Made by a program: the position numbers and the translations under genes. Shown here in pieces: positions 26,748-37,025 of a stretch of DNA of 64,000 nucleotides. Position 1 is the stretch's first letter, and each line of letters starts with the position of its first letter. Source of the stretch: Devosia soli (lineage in GTDB: Bacteria; Pseudomonadota; Alphaproteobacteria; Rhizobiales; Devosiaceae); assembly GCF_000970455.1 (NCBI RefSeq), contig NZ_LAJG01000014.1:856848-920847 (forward strand), written 5' to 3'. The notes beneath the pieces are model-generated. The model saw only the letters and a list, made by a program, of their open reading frames with translations, did not search any database and was not told where the DNA came from.

Positions 26748-28082
26748 ATGTCCCATCGCAGCCTGACCTATGCCACCAAGCTTCGCTGGAAGCGGATATG
26801 GCTCCCTCGCCTTCGTCGCCGCACTCTGTTTGTCATCGGCGGTCTAACCGTCGGCTTGGCTGCCTTGGCGTTGGCCTTCCTTGCAGACGAAGCGCAGCGA
26901 CTGTTTTCGTTGATGCAGCAGCAATGGCCATACCTGCCCCTCCTTCTGACGCCCACTGGCTTTGCCTTTTTGGTTTGGCTCACACGTCGTTATGTGCCAG
27001 GCGCCCAAGGCAGCGGGATTCCTCAGGTCATGGCCGCCCGACAGCTCCAGTCGATCGAAGACAAGCAACGTCTGGTTTCGCCCAAGCTATCAATTGCCAA
27101 AATGATATTGCTTTCAGGTGGGCTACTCGTTGGAGCATCGGCCGGGCGTGAAGGGCCAACGGTCCAGATCGGTGCCTCGATCATGTTCTGGCTGGGCCGC
27201 ATTTCGCCACATCGGCAGCCCGGATTGCTATTGGCCGGTGGAGCGGCCGGCGTCGCTGCAGCCTTCAACGCGCCCCTTGCCGGCATCGTTTTTGCCATCG
27301 AAGAGATGAGCCGCTCCTTCGAAATCAAGACCAGCGGCCTGGTTCTCAGCGCTGTTATCGTAGCCGGCCTCGTCCCTCTCGCGATTGTGGGCGACTACAC
27401 CTATTTCGGTCGTTCAGAAGTCGCGCTTGTCGGTGTGGGTGCTTGGCCGTGGATATTAGTCTTGGGCGCTGTATGCGGCCTCCTCGGTGGGTTATTCAGT
27501 CGATTTGTCACTGCCTTCGCCAGCGGTTTACCCGGTAGAATAGGGGCTTTTATAAAGGCACATCCGGTCACCTTCGCGGCCATCTGCGGCTTGGGCGTTG
27601 CGGTCTGCGGAATTCTTTCGGACGGTGGTGTCTTTGGCACAAGCGCTGAACAGGCAAAGGCGATCATGGCCGGCGAATCCGTGTCGAGCGGGTTTGGGGC
27701 GTTGAAGTTACTGGCAACACTGCTCTCGTCGGTAAGCGGCATTCCCGGCGGCATCTTCTCGCCTTCGCTGGCCGTCGGAGCCGGTGTCGCCGATATGTTT
27801 TCAGCCCTCGTGCCAATTCCTATTGCCGCACTGACCATTATTTGCATGGGCAGTTATCTGGCAGCCGTCTTGCAAGCCCCGATTACCGCTTTCGTTATCG
27901 TCACAGAGATGACAGGCAACCACTCGCTCATCTTCCCGCTAATGGTCGGCAGCGTAGTTGCGACCTCGATTTCGAGGCTTGTGTGCAAGGAAGGTATTTA
28001 TCACGCTCTGGCACGCCAATTGGTCGAAAATACTTCCAAGGCTGAAAACCGTGGAGTTCGAAAGACCAGCAATCGCTCATAG
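26748..28082 (+). CDS. ClC-type chloride channel or Cl-/H+ antiporter
   Basis: A 444-residue membrane protein with the three ClC selectivity motifs: [19 protein letters not shown] (containing the gating glutamate) and [14 protein letters not shown]. It lacks the C-terminal CBS domains found in some relatives. It may support acid or osmotic stress handling. A TTG at 26706 would add 14 residues; the ATG at 26748 matches family starts better but has only a weak ribosome site. It is divergent from the alanine symporter. Confidence 0.9.
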   Translation: MSHRSLTYATKLRWKRIWLPRLRRRTLFVIGGLTVGLAALALAFLADEAQRLFSLMQQQWPYLPLLLTPTGFAFLVWLTRRYVPGAQGSGIPQVMAARQLQSIEDKQRLVSPKLSIAKMILLSGGLLVGASAGREGPTVQIGASIMFWLGRISPHRQPGLLLAGGAAGVAAAFNAPLAGIVFAIEEMSRSFEIKTSGLVLSAVIVAGLVPLAIVGDYTYFGRSEVALVGVGAWPWILVLGAVCGLLGGLFSRFVTAFASGLPGRIGAFIKAHPVTFAAICGLGVAVCGILSDGGVFGTSAEQAKAIMAGESVSSGFGALKLLATLLSSVSGIPGGIFSPSLAVGAGVADMFSALVPIPIAALTIICMGSYLAAVLQAPITAFVIVTEMTGNHSLIFPLMVGSVVATSISRLVCKEGIYHALARQLVENTSKAENRGVRKTSNRS

Positions 28083-28404
28083 CGGCGCCACCGTCTTTGG
28101 GCTTATGCACTGGCTTCGACAACAGCCAGTCCCAAGCCGCCACCGCTGTAGTCGCGCGCTCTCCATTCCTTATCCGGCTAGCATGCTCGAAGGCAGTCCT
28201 GAGTGCTTGTCTAGGGAGCGCATGACTATAGTGACAATCGAAGCGGCGAGGCTACGCTGCACTTTGGTCGCAATTTCGAGCAGCTGGCTGGCTGCGTGGC
28301 CAATTTCGTTGTCGAGCGAGGGTTACAGCAACTCGGTGCACTCTTGCAGGAGCGGCAGCAGCACGCCGTTTCGAGTTGAAGATGCAGACCAATGCTGGAA
28401 CTTT
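28083..28404. other. Intergenic stretch before the BCCT transporter
   Basis: About 320 bases. The BCCT frame stays open through it, but the translation there has no membrane or family character, so I treat it as leader and promoter region. No clear operator or hairpin was seen. Confidence 0.4.
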
Positions 28405-30453
28405 ATGAGCCCTCGAGAGTCTGACTTTGGGGCCAAACAAGGCCCGCGTTTCGTCACTGAGGACCTTTTGTTCAAGCCGTTTGTTATCAACCCGCCCGTC
28501 TTTTTCGGTGCCGTGATCATCACCGCAATCTTCCTTTCGGTCGGGGTTGTGTTCCCCAGTCAGGCCGAAGAAATCTTTGGCGCACTGCAGGTGACGTTGC
28601 TTGAAACTTTCGGCTGGCTCTACCTACTCGCCGTCGGCATTGTCCTCATAGCCGTCCTGCTGATGTGTTTCGGGCGTTACGGCCGCCTCAAGCTGGGTCC
28701 GGATGACTCGACACCCGATTTCAGTTTCGTTTCCTGGCTGGCCATGTTGTTTGCAGCCGGCATGGGGATCGGGCTGATGTTCTACGCCGTCGGCGAGCCC
28801 ATGAGCCATTTCCTCGCACCGCCGACCGCCGAACCAAGGACCATCGAGGCCACCCGCGAGGCGATGGCTGTGACCTTCTTCCATTGGGGTATACATGCTT
28901 GGGCTGTTTACGCCGTGGTCGGGCTCTCGCTGGCCTATTTTGGTTACCGGTACAATCTTCCACTGACCATCCGATCAGGCCTGTATCCTCTCCTTAAGAA
29001 CAAAATACACGGCCCGATTGGCCATGCCGTTGATATCTTTGCCATCGTCGGAACCCTGTTCGGCATCGCTACATCGATGGGCTTCGGCGTATCGCAGATC
29101 AATGCTGGCCTGAACTATCTCATCGGTATTCCAGTTGGACCGGAAGTGCAGATTCCGCTCATTGCAGTGGTCACGCTGCTCGCCACGATCTCGGTTGTCA
29201 CCGGCCTCGATAAGGGCGTTCGAATCCTGTCCGAGACCAATCTGGTCGTCGCCGTCCTGCTTATGCTCTTCGTCCTGGTGGTCGGGCCCACAGCGCAATT
29301 AATGCGAGACTTCGTCCAGAACCTTGGCCTCTATCTGGATTCACTTCTTCTACGCACTTTCAACATTTACGCCTATGAACCTACGCCATGGATCGATGCC
29401 TGGACCCTCTTTTATTGGACCTGGTGGATTTCGTGGTCGCCATTTGTTGGCATGTTCATCGCCCGCATATCCCGCGGGCGCACGGTGCGCGAATTCGTCA
29501 CCGCGGTCCTGTTCATACCGGCGGGGTTCACGTTTTTTTGGATGACCGTGTTCGGCAATACTGCGATCTTCGTCGACACCGGGATTGCTGCCGGTGAACT
29601 TGGCCGGGCCGTCGCTTCCGACATATCAGTCGGCCTCTTCAAGTTCTTCGAATATTTACCGCTGTCCGGCCTAACCTCCACCCTGGCGGTCTTGCTGGTA
29701 GCAATTTTCTTCATCACTTCGTCAGATTCCGGCTCTTTGGTCATCGACTCCATCGCTGCAGGCGGCGAGACGGAGACGACGACAGCCCAGCGCGTCTTTT
29801 GGTGTGTAATGGAAGGTGTGGTCGCCGGATCGCTGCTGCTCGCAGGCGGGCTCGGTGCTCTTCAATCGGCAACAATCGCCAGTGCCTTGCCGTTCACATT
29901 TGTACTGCTCGCGCTGGTCTGGTCACTGGTCGTTGGCATGCGCGCCGATCTTCACCAGCAGAACCACGCCCTGGTGGCGCCTGCCCTTGGAGCGAACCCA
30001 GCTGCCGGCCTCACTTGGCAGCGGCACCTGGGCCTTCTTCTCCACGCTCCAACCAAGGCTGAAGTGCAGAAGTTCATTTGTAAAGAAGTCAGACCGGCGC
30101 TGGAACAGGTGGCCAACGAGCTCACCAGCAAAGGCCGAGCAACCCATGTTCAGGATGAGGAGAATGGCGCGATTGCCCTGCGCTCTCCTGCAGAGGGAAC
30201 ACGCGACTTTGTCTATGGCGTCAGCCTCGCCGAGCAACGTCTGGCCTCGATATCCCCATTACGAACCAAGCAAGAGTTTCGGTTTGAAGCGCGGACCTAC
30301 TTCTCAAGCGGCGGCAAGGGTTACGATGTAATGGGCATGCATCGCGACCAGCTGATTGCCGACATTCTGGTGCAGTTCGAGCGCTATCTCTCGCTCACCC
30401 ATGCGCCTGAGGCTCAATTACTCCATGGCGCGCCAGAGCATGAATTGAAATGA
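28405..30453 (+). CDS. BCCT family choline/betaine transporter, BetT-like
   Basis: A 682-residue transporter, near the length of BetT (about 677). Twelve membrane helices span residues about 25-520, including [16 protein letters not shown] and the tryptophan-rich [19 protein letters not shown], the substrate and transport signature. The final 150 residues form a cytoplasmic tail ending [20 protein letters not shown]. Such tails sense osmotic stress in BetT/BetP. The ORF is open further upstream to 27958 inside the ClC gene, but the ATG at 28405 begins the conserved part. It overlaps the next gene by four bases. Confidence 0.9.
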   Translation: MSPRESDFGAKQGPRFVTEDLLFKPFVINPPVFFGAVIITAIFLSVGVVFPSQAEEIFGALQVTLLETFGWLYLLAVGIVLIAVLLMCFGRYGRLKLGPDDSTPDFSFVSWLAMLFAAGMGIGLMFYAVGEPMSHFLAPPTAEPRTIEATREAMAVTFFHWGIHAWAVYAVVGLSLAYFGYRYNLPLTIRSGLYPLLKNKIHGPIGHAVDIFAIVGTLFGIATSMGFGVSQINAGLNYLIGIPVGPEVQIPLIAVVTLLATISVVTGLDKGVRILSETNLVVAVLLMLFVLVVGPTAQLMRDFVQNLGLYLDSLLLRTFNIYAYEPTPWIDAWTLFYWTWWISWSPFVGMFIARISRGRTVREFVTAVLFIPAGFTFFWMTVFGNTAIFVDTGIAAGELGRAVASDISVGLFKFFEYLPLSGLTSTLAVLLVAIFFITSSDSGSLVIDSIAAGGETETTTAQRVFWCVMEGVVAGSLLLAGGLGALQSATIASALPFTFVLLALVWSLVVGMRADLHQQNHALVAPALGANPAAGLTWQRHLGLLLHAPTKAEVQKFICKEVRPALEQVANELTSKGRATHVQDEENGAIALRSPAEGTRDFVYGVSLAEQRLASISPLRTKQEFRFEARTYFSSGGKGYDVMGMHRDQLIADILVQFERYLSLTHAPEAQLLHGAPEHELK

Positions 30454-31715
30454 CATCGCGCTGGTTCTGGTTCGCAACTCAACTGTCCCGGCGCATATGG
30501 GTCCGCGCGACTTTGTTCTCGCTGATGGCTGTAGTGGTCGCTCTCGTCGGCATTGCGCTGAACCCCTATATTCCGAGCGATATACCCACCAAGATTGGTG
30601 CAGATGCCGTCGATCGCATCTTGGGGATCATAGCATCGAGCATGCTGACGGTGACCACGTTCTCGCTGAGCACAATGGTCTCGGCCTATTCGGCAGCGAC
30701 AAGCAATGTGACGCCACGCGCTACGCGTCTGGTCATGGAAGACTCTACTACACAGAACGTGCTGTCCACCTTCGTCGGCTCCTTCCTTTTCAGCCTTGTC
30801 GGCATCATCGTTCTCAGTACCGGCGCCTATGGAGCCCAAGGCCGCGTGGTATTGTTCGTCGCGACATTGCTGGTCATCGCGCTCATCGTAGTGACACTTT
30901 TGCGCTGGATTGATCATCTGTCACGCCTGGGACGTGTGACGGAGACAACGGCTCGGGTCGAAGAGGCCGCAGCCAAGGCGTTCAGCGAACGTCATGAAAA
31001 TCCCTATCTCGGCGGAAGCCCTTTGTTAGACGCTGAACAAATCCCGCGGGACGCTTTAGCAATACACGGGCTGGAGATTGGCTATGTTCAGCACATCGAT
31101 ATCGGCGCCCTCTCCGCGCTCACTGAGGAAGGCGCTGGACCGATCTATCTCAACACAATACCCGGTGACTTCGTGGACAGGACCGAACCCCTGGCTTGGT
31201 GTTCCGGAGCCGAGCGGGACGATATCGAAACATCGATCCGCAATGCGATAACCGTTTCCGACGTGCGGTCTTTCGACCAGGATCCTCGCTTTGGCGCATC
31301 CGTGCTTTCCGAAATTGGTCAGCGCGCGCTTTCGCCCGGCATCAACGATCCTGGCACGGCCATCGACGTTATCGGGCGAATGGTCCGCCTGATCGAGATC
31401 TGGTCTCGACCGACCAAGGAAAAGTCTCCGCGCTTCCCCGCCGTCTTCGTTCCTCCGATCCATAGTGCCGACATTTTCGACGATCTTTTCACCCCAATTG
31501 CGCGGGATGGCGCCGGCGTAGTCGAAATCTGCCTTCGTCTCCAAAAGGCTTTTATCGCCGCGGAGCGCTTTTCTCCCGATGAATTTGGGCCATCTGCTCG
31601 TCGACATTCAAGACTAGCCTTGCAACGCGCAGAGACTGCGTTACCAGACTATGACGCTGAAAGAGTGCGAAGGCTTGCCTCTGAACTGATTGGGCAGCAG
31701 GAGCGAACGCTGTGA
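30450..31715 (+). CDS. DUF2254 membrane protein
   Basis: A 421-residue protein with about four membrane helices in the first 150 residues ([19 protein letters not shown], then [20 protein letters not shown]) and a soluble C-terminal domain. The block [20 protein letters not shown] and [27 protein letters not shown] are typical of DUF2254. Function unknown; the ATGA overlap with the BCCT gene suggests a role in the same osmotic or membrane-stress response. Confidence 0.85.
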   Translation: MTSRWFWFATQLSRRIWVRATLFSLMAVVVALVGIALNPYIPSDIPTKIGADAVDRILGIIASSMLTVTTFSLSTMVSAYSAATSNVTPRATRLVMEDSTTQNVLSTFVGSFLFSLVGIIVLSTGAYGAQGRVVLFVATLLVIALIVVTLLRWIDHLSRLGRVTETTARVEEAAAKAFSERHENPYLGGSPLLDAEQIPRDALAIHGLEIGYVQHIDIGALSALTEEGAGPIYLNTIPGDFVDRTEPLAWCSGAERDDIETSIRNAITVSDVRSFDQDPRFGASVLSEIGQRALSPGINDPGTAIDVIGRMVRLIEIWSRPTKEKSPRFPAVFVPPIHSADIFDDLFTPIARDGAGVVEICLRLQKAFIAAERFSPDEFGPSARRHSRLALQRAETALPDYDAERVRRLASELIGQQERTL

Positions 31716-31786
31716 CTGTGCCACCGGCCTTTTGGTGATTAACGCAATTGTTCGCGGAAGCTAGCAGAGATGGGTCGGCAGAAATG

Positions 31787-32229
31787 TCATGCGCGTCCGC
31801 CATCAACGCTGAGCACCTGGCCGGAAATCCAGCCTGCTTGCTCGGATGCGATAAAAGCACCGCATTGCCGATGTCCTCTGCCTGCCCAAGTCGGCGCATA
31901 TAGATGGATTAGCTCAGTCGCTTCTGCCCTTCTTCGTCATAGCTCTCCCCCTGGCGTTGAGTCGCCCGAATGTACAATAAGAAACCCGGGGCTACACTAT
32001 TGACAGCAATGCCGTGCGGACCGAGCTCCGGCGCCAGCTTTTTGGTCAAACCAACCAGGGCGTGCTTGGCATCGCACTCGGCCTGGATGCAAGTCAGGCT
32101 TGGGCGCAGTCCGGCGCCCGAGGAAATGGTAAAGATGCGGCCAAGCACTCTTGGTTTCGTGACGGCTCCAACGCCTTACGCACACCAGAAGGTGCTGTCG
32201 ACATCATCAGCGAAAAGCTGCCGCCAGTG
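31787..32229 (-). pseudogene. Decayed short-chain dehydrogenase/reductase
   Basis: Reading the minus strand: WRQLFADDVDSTFWCA, a stop, then GRIFTISSGAGLRPSLT, DAKHALVGLTKKLAPELGPH and GIAVNSVAPGFL, a second in-frame stop, then MRRLGQAEDIGNAVL, and after a frameshift SEQAGWISGQVLSVDGGRA and a stop. These are the SDR active-site, cofactor and C-terminal blocks in order, broken by two stops and a frameshift; the NAD-binding N-terminus is gone. Confidence 0.85.
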
Positions 32230-32351
32230 CTAAGCCGCTATCATTCGTTACGCCACTGGGATGCATCCAGGCATGGCGCAATCAGGCAGCAGCGGTCCGT
32301 TCGCCCTTATTGCAATGGCTGAATAACGACGCCCACTAGTTCAAGAATTAT

Positions 32352-33875
32352 CTAGCGATCGATGCCAGCCCTGCGAGTATCAAAAAGGGCTCTAACGCGC
32401 ATTGAGATTGCGGGTATAGACATCAGGATTGTGAGGACGATGATAAGGCAGATGACGGCGCTGATCGGTCGGGTGAAAAACGGTGTGGGGTCTCCATTGG
32501 TAAGCATCAATCCCCGCCGGAGGTTGAGATCGAGCAGGTCGCCCAGGATAATCCCCAGCACTAGTGGAGCCATCGGGTATTTCATTTCTCGCAGGATAAA
32601 CCCGACAATCCCAAAGGCCACCATGACGTAAATGTCAAACATGCGTTGCGTTATTGCGAAGGACCCGACGACGCACAGAACATACACAACCGCCATAAGG
32701 CGTTCTCTTGGTACCGAGAGTACAGTCAATAGCGGCTTGGTCAACGTAAGCCCGAACACCAGGATAGCCAACGTGGAGAACAGCAAAATGGCAACGATCT
32801 GGTATAGCACATCGGGGCTCTCCGTCATGAGCAGCGGACCGGGACGAATGCCGTGGATGAACATGGCTGCAATCAGAACGGCCGCGGCAGCCGAGCCGGG
32901 TAAAGCCAAAGTCAGCGTCGGAATCATCGCGCCTGGCACCACCGCAGAATTACCGGTCTCGGCAGCGATTAGTCCTTCCTGGCTCCCCTTGCCAAAGAGA
33001 TGCGCTTCCTTGCTGACGCGTTTGGCGGCCGCGTAGGACGCCCAAGCCCCAACATCCTCTCCTACGCCCGGCACGATACCGACAAAAGTCCCGATGACAC
33101 CTGAGCGCATTGTCGTTTTCCAGTATTTGAGGATTTCGCTGAGTTTGGGAACGACCCGGTCTTCGCTCGAGGAAACGATACGCGCCTGCGCCGTGCGCTT
33201 TATGACGCCCAAAATCTCGGCAAAACCGAAGGCACCGACCATTGCGGGGATCAGGTCGACACCGCCGCCGAGCGCTGGAATGCCGAACGTGAACCTTTGG
33301 TGGGCGTGCAGCGTCTCCATGCCGACCATGGCGACCATGAGGCCCAATATGCCCGCTATATAGCCCTTGAGAGGATCGTCCATCGCCGTGAGCTGGCCGG
33401 AGATGACAACTCCGAAAAGCGCAAGCCAGAAGAACTCGTAACTGCCAAACTTAAGCGCAGCCTCGGCCAAGAGCGGCGCAATGAGCGCCAAGGCAAAGAT
33501 ACCAATGACCGTACCCAGGGCGGAGGACGTAGTTGCCAGGCCCATTGCGAGTCCGGCCCGTCCCTGAAGAGCCAAAGGATGTCCATCGAGCGTTGTGGCA
33601 GCACTTGCCGGGGTGCCGGGGATCGCCAGCAAGATGGCTGTGCGGCTGCCGCCATAAATAGCCCCGGAATAGATGCACATGAGGCACAAGATCGCCTGAT
33701 CGGGCGCCATCTTGTAGGTCAGCGTCACCAGCAGGGCCACGCCCATGGTGGCGGTCAGTCCGGGCAAAGCGCCGATGACAATGCCCAGCAGCGTGGCCCA
33801 GGCGATGTTAAACAGAGACAAAGGGGTGAGGAAGTGGGTGATGCCACCCAGCAGCATTCCAAGTCCGTCGAGCAT
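32352..33875 (-). CDS. tctA: Tripartite tricarboxylate transporter, large permease TctA
   Basis: A 507-residue membrane protein with about 11-12 helices. The signature GALPGLTATMGVALLVTLTY near the N-terminus and the repeat-like GIVPGVGEDVGAWASYAAAK are diagnostic of TctA. With TctB and the periplasmic TctC it takes up citrate-like or aromatic carboxylates using an ion gradient. It starts 14 bases after tctB. No TctDE sensor pair is nearby. Confidence 0.93.
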   Translation of the reverse strand: MLDGLGMLLGGITHFLTPLSLFNIAWATLLGIVIGALPGLTATMGVALLVTLTYKMAPDQAILCLMCIYSGAIYGGSRTAILLAIPGTPASAATTLDGHPLALQGRAGLAMGLATTSSALGTVIGIFALALIAPLLAEAALKFGSYEFFWLALFGVVISGQLTAMDDPLKGYIAGILGLMVAMVGMETLHAHQRFTFGIPALGGGVDLIPAMVGAFGFAEILGVIKRTAQARIVSSSEDRVVPKLSEILKYWKTTMRSGVIGTFVGIVPGVGEDVGAWASYAAAKRVSKEAHLFGKGSQEGLIAAETGNSAVVPGAMIPTLTLALPGSAAAAVLIAAMFIHGIRPGPLLMTESPDVLYQIVAILLFSTLAILVFGLTLTKPLLTVLSVPRERLMAVVYVLCVVGSFAITQRMFDIYVMVAFGIVGFILREMKYPMAPLVLGIILGDLLDLNLRRGLMLTNGDPTPFFTRPISAVICLIIVLTILMSIPAISMRVRALFDTRRAGIDR

Positions 33876-33889
33876 GGCTCAGATTCCGC

Positions 33890-34426
33890 TCATGGCAGGC
33901 GCACCAGAAAGGCACGCTCGAATACAAAGGTGACGATTGCGGCCGTGGCGACGGCAAGTCCTATCGCCCAAGGCAGCGACTGCCTCAGAGTGCGACGCGG
34001 GGCCGCGAGCCAGACCTCGAACACGAGAATGAACGCCAGGACGAAGATGCCGGTGGCCAACCAGAACGGAACAAGCCCGACCAGTCCCAATGTGTAGACG
34101 AGTGCCAGGAACAGAACCATGCCGGCTCGACGAGCTGCTTGGGAAGTGACGGCAGCGCCTAGATCCAGCCAGCCACCGACCGACGGGGTCCGAACCGATC
34201 GAACCATCAGGGCGATAGCGCAGATTAGAAGCGCCAGGCTAAGTAGGCCCGGAACCAGGCCCGGCACCGTCATTGGATTGATGCGTCTATTAGCCAGCCT
34301 GTCCATGGTCCAAGATCCGTAGAGCATGGAGGCGGAAAGGACGATGAAAACGAGGCTGGTCAAAAGATCCGCCTTGATCATGGCGGGCGCTTCGCCCCCC
34401 GCCGGCTCCTCGATTTGATCAGTCAT
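33890..34426 (-). CDS. tctB: Tripartite tricarboxylate transporter, small subunit TctB
   Basis: A 178-residue, four-helix membrane protein (LTSLVFIVLSASMLYGSWTM, then TVPGLVPGLLSLALLICAIA) as expected for TctB. I chose the ATG at 34426, with the strong ribosome site ggaggggg, over an ATG at 34441. It lies between tctC and tctA in the usual order. It is poorly conserved in sequence in this family, so position carries much of the call. Confidence 0.87.
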   Translation of the reverse strand: MTDQIEEPAGGEAPAMIKADLLTSLVFIVLSASMLYGSWTMDRLANRRINPMTVPGLVPGLLSLALLICAIALMVRSVRTPSVGGWLDLGAAVTSQAARRAGMVLFLALVYTLGLVGLVPFWLATGIFVLAFILVFEVWLAAPRRTLRQSLPWAIGLAVATAAIVTFVFERAFLVRLP

Positions 34427-34483
34427 GCGATCCCCCTCCAACGTTGGACCCGGGCGTCTCAGTCGCCCGGGCCATTCGCGCGA

Positions 34484-35524
34484 TTACAAGCCTGTCTCAG
34501 TACGCGTCGCGCAGTCGATGCCGATCGTGGATGGATCATTGACGGCTTCGCCACGCTCCACCGACGAACAGGCCTCAAGAATCACCACGGGCATTGCCAG
34601 GGCGCGTGCTTCTGCACCGTAGGATGGAGCGAAGACTGCACCGAACGTTTCGGCATAAGTCTTGAGCTCGGGCGAGTTCAGCACCTTTTCGGCCCAGATC
34701 TTATCCACTGTTGCCAAAACTTCAGCCGGGGCATCGGAAGGAATAAAAATGCCGAAATAGTCAGGCGCCAGGTCCATGTCCGGAATCCACTCAGTGATCG
34801 GCGGTATCGGATCGACGCCTTCGAGCACCAGCGGCTGATCGGACAACACCGCTAAAGCCTTCAGCCGCCCACCGCGGATCAGTTCGGTCTGCTCGACCGC
34901 GAGCTGTGTCGTCATCATTGCCTCGCCGGAGGCTGTGGCGATGGCAGCAGGGCCACCGCCGTCATAGGTGATCATGTTGTACTCAAAACCATCAGCCGCA
35001 TCCGACAGTGCGGCAATGGCTGTTCCACCCGACGAGGTAATACCGGCAGTGGCAACAGTGATCTCCTGCCCGCGAGCCTTCAAGGCTTCAAGCAACTGGC
35101 CGAAATCAGTGAACTCGCTGTTTGCAGGGACGCTAACCACAGGCACGTTGGCGACGGAAAGGTAGATGTGCCAGTCGTCAATATCGGTGTCTTCTAACAG
35201 GCCCGAGACCGAATAGGTGGCATTGTTCGCGATGGCATTCGCTGTCCAAGTATACCCGTCATGTGGAGCGTTGAGCACTTCTTGGGTGCCAATGGCTCCC
35301 GAGGCCCCCGGCTGGTTGACAACTACGACATCCACGCCGAGCGCCTCGGCCAGAATTGGTGCGGTAACGCGGGTAACCTGATCGGTAGACCCCCCTGCGC
35401 CCCAAGGTACGATAAGATTGATCGGTCGGTCTGGCTTCCACTCTTGTGCGCCAGCCAAAGATGTGCCCGCTAAGAGCGCAGATGCGCCTGTGGCTAGGAC
35501 AAACAGACGTCTTCTGTTCATCAT
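34484..35524 (-). CDS. tctC: Tripartite tricarboxylate transporter, binding protein TctC
   Basis: A 346-residue periplasmic receptor. The signal peptide runs through SALLAGTSLAGAQ, after an arginine-rich NRRRLFVLAT start that could be Tat-dependent. WKPDRPINLIVPWGAGGSTD is the classic Bug/TctC N-terminus, and VVNQPGASGAIG the second ligand loop. The ATG at 35524 (or 35521) follows gggagg. The frame is open further to 35590 but without a ribosome site. It leads the tctCBA operon; ligand unknown. Confidence 0.92.
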   Translation of the reverse strand: MMNRRRLFVLATGASALLAGTSLAGAQEWKPDRPINLIVPWGAGGSTDQVTRVTAPILAEALGVDVVVVNQPGASGAIGTQEVLNAPHDGYTWTANAIANNATYSVSGLLEDTDIDDWHIYLSVANVPVVSVPANSEFTDFGQLLEALKARGQEITVATAGITSSGGTAIAALSDAADGFEYNMITYDGGGPAAIATASGEAMMTTQLAVEQTELIRGGRLKALAVLSDQPLVLEGVDPIPPITEWIPDMDLAPDYFGIFIPSDAPAEVLATVDKIWAEKVLNSPELKTYAETFGAVFAPSYGAEARALAMPVVILEACSSVERGEAVNDPSTIGIDCATRTETGL

Positions 35525-35741
35525 TCTTCCTCCCTTGTGATGCAGAACCCGGATATTTCCGGTGTCCAACGACACCAGACTGTGGCTCATAACCGGCTAT
35601 GTCAACCGATAAGTAACCAATCAGTTATTCCTGATCATGTTGGCAATGGTCGATTTTCGTACGCATATGCGCGACATAGCCGTTGCTTCTCTTGAGATCA
35701 CACCGCATTTTGAACCAACAGGAGAGTTAGAAAGGCGCGCA

Positions 35742-36482
35742 ATGGACCTTCAGTCCGTCCTGATAATGGTCTTAGCGCTTTCAGCAGGAGCCGCAGTCAA
35801 GGGCGCCACGGGCATGGGGTTGCCCCTTATAGCCTTGCCCGTACTCACCTCAGTTTTTGGGCTTCAGCACGCCGTTGGCCTCATGACTATCCCACTGATC
35901 GTGACCAACGCCTGGCAGGTCTGGCGTTTCCGCGAAGAAGCGCATGCGCCGCGTCTTGTCTTCATGCCGTGGTTTCTGGTCGCGGGAGCAATAGGAATCG
36001 GATTTGGCACCTGGGCCCTGACAGCCCTGCCCGAGCGTGCGCTGGTGCTATCACTGGGCATAATTCTGCTTGCCTATGTGTCGTTGCGCCTTGCCGCACC
36101 GCATTGGTCACTCGGCCTGCCGCTCGCCAGGCGCCTTGGCCCCATTGCCGGTGTCAGTGGTGGTGTGCTCCAGGGGGCAACGGGCATTTCCGCTCCCATT
36201 GGGGTCACCTTCATCCACTCTATGAACCTTGATCGAGCGGCACACGTGTTTGCCGTTTCAGCGATGTTCCTGACCTTCTCCATCGTTCAATTGCCGTCTT
36301 TATGGATCGCCGGAGTCATGCGGCCGGAGTGGCTTTTGCAGGGTCTGCTTGCCCTCGTTCCCATCGTCTGCTTCCTGCCATTGGGCCAATGGGCGAGCGG
36401 CAAGCTAAGTCGCGGAGCCTTCGATCAGATGATTTTACTCTTCCTTGGCCTGATTGGGCTAAAGATGGTGTTGAGCCTTTAG
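35742..36482 (+). CDS. TauE/SafE family anion exporter
   Basis: A 246-residue, seven-to-eight-helix membrane protein. VLALSAGAAVKGATGMGLPL and GGVLQGATGISAPIGVTFIH are the paired family repeats. Members export sulfite, sulfoacetate or other organic anions. The ATG at 35742 with aaagg upstream is preferred to 35637. It is divergent from tctC and lies near the sulfide:quinone oxidoreductase, so a sulfur anion is a reasonable guess. Confidence 0.85.
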   Translation: MDLQSVLIMVLALSAGAAVKGATGMGLPLIALPVLTSVFGLQHAVGLMTIPLIVTNAWQVWRFREEAHAPRLVFMPWFLVAGAIGIGFGTWALTALPERALVLSLGIILLAYVSLRLAAPHWSLGLPLARRLGPIAGVSGGVLQGATGISAPIGVTFIHSMNLDRAAHVFAVSAMFLTFSIVQLPSLWIAGVMRPEWLLQGLLALVPIVCFLPLGQWASGKLSRGAFDQMILLFLGLIGLKMVLSL

Positions 36483-36515
36483 CCCTCGCTCCACAGCGAT
36501 CGTACGATCGTTCCA

Positions 36516-36860
36516 GAAGATGGATTTTCGCACGGCGACGACATTCGCTGGTGCGAAAAAGGCAGCCGCGGTCACTCACGTTCAACCATATGAGGATGGT
36601 GGCTGTGCCAGTGACCTGCTGCCAAAGGCGCACGCGATTTCGTCTTTGTCGTCGTCACCGAGCAGCGTCCGGCGTCGATATCGCCCCTCTCGAACAAAGT
36701 CGGAGTTCCGCTTCTAGGCCGAGAGCCACTTCTCAAGCAGAGGCAAAGGTAAAAGGAACTCGACCGCCTGCTGAAGCGATGATCGCCTTTTCGACGATCA
36801 TCTTGGGCAATATGGGTTCGAGCGATCTGCAGGGTCCCCTATTCACCTATCACGAGCATG
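36516..36860 (+). pseudogene. Relic of a second BCCT transporter C-terminus
   Basis: The plus strand, in shifting frames, reads AAAVTHVQPYEDG, then RDFVFVVVTEQRPASISPLS, then SHFSSRGK, then a QYGFER-like piece. The intact BCCT protein has [39 protein letters not shown] and VQFERYL in the same order. Several frameshifts and stops separate the pieces, and the membrane part is absent. The palindrome CGATCGTACGATCG (36497-36510) lies just upstream. Confidence 0.7.
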
Positions 36861-36966
36861 TCGTTTCAACGCATTGATCCACCGCAGCCAGCATCAGCCA
36901 CAGCTGGCCATAGCGGAATGCTGTCTGGCAGTTCCCGCCAATGCCGGTCGGCCACCGTTCACTAAA

Positions 36967-36980
36967 GTGATCTAGATCAA
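36967..36980. promoter_or_regulatory. FNR/FixK-like box upstream of sqr-trxC
   Basis: GTGATCTAGATCAA matches the TTGAT-N4-ATCAA consensus at nine of ten fixed positions. A GATAAG hexamer at 37001-37006 would serve as the -10 element, placing the box centre close to -41 of a start near 37013-37015, as in activated FNR-type promoters. Confidence 0.5.
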
Positions 36981-37025
36981 GAACTCACGACGAGCGCTCC
37001 GATAAGGTGGGACATGGAGGAACAC

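Noticed and set aside
27958..28404. 149-codon N-terminal extension of the BCCT transporter
   Set aside because: It overlaps the ClC gene and has no membrane or BCCT character before the ATG at 28405.
33297..34097. 266-residue plus-strand frame opposite tctA and tctB
   Set aside because: A shadow of the two membrane-protein genes; the translation is hydrophilic and low-complexity.
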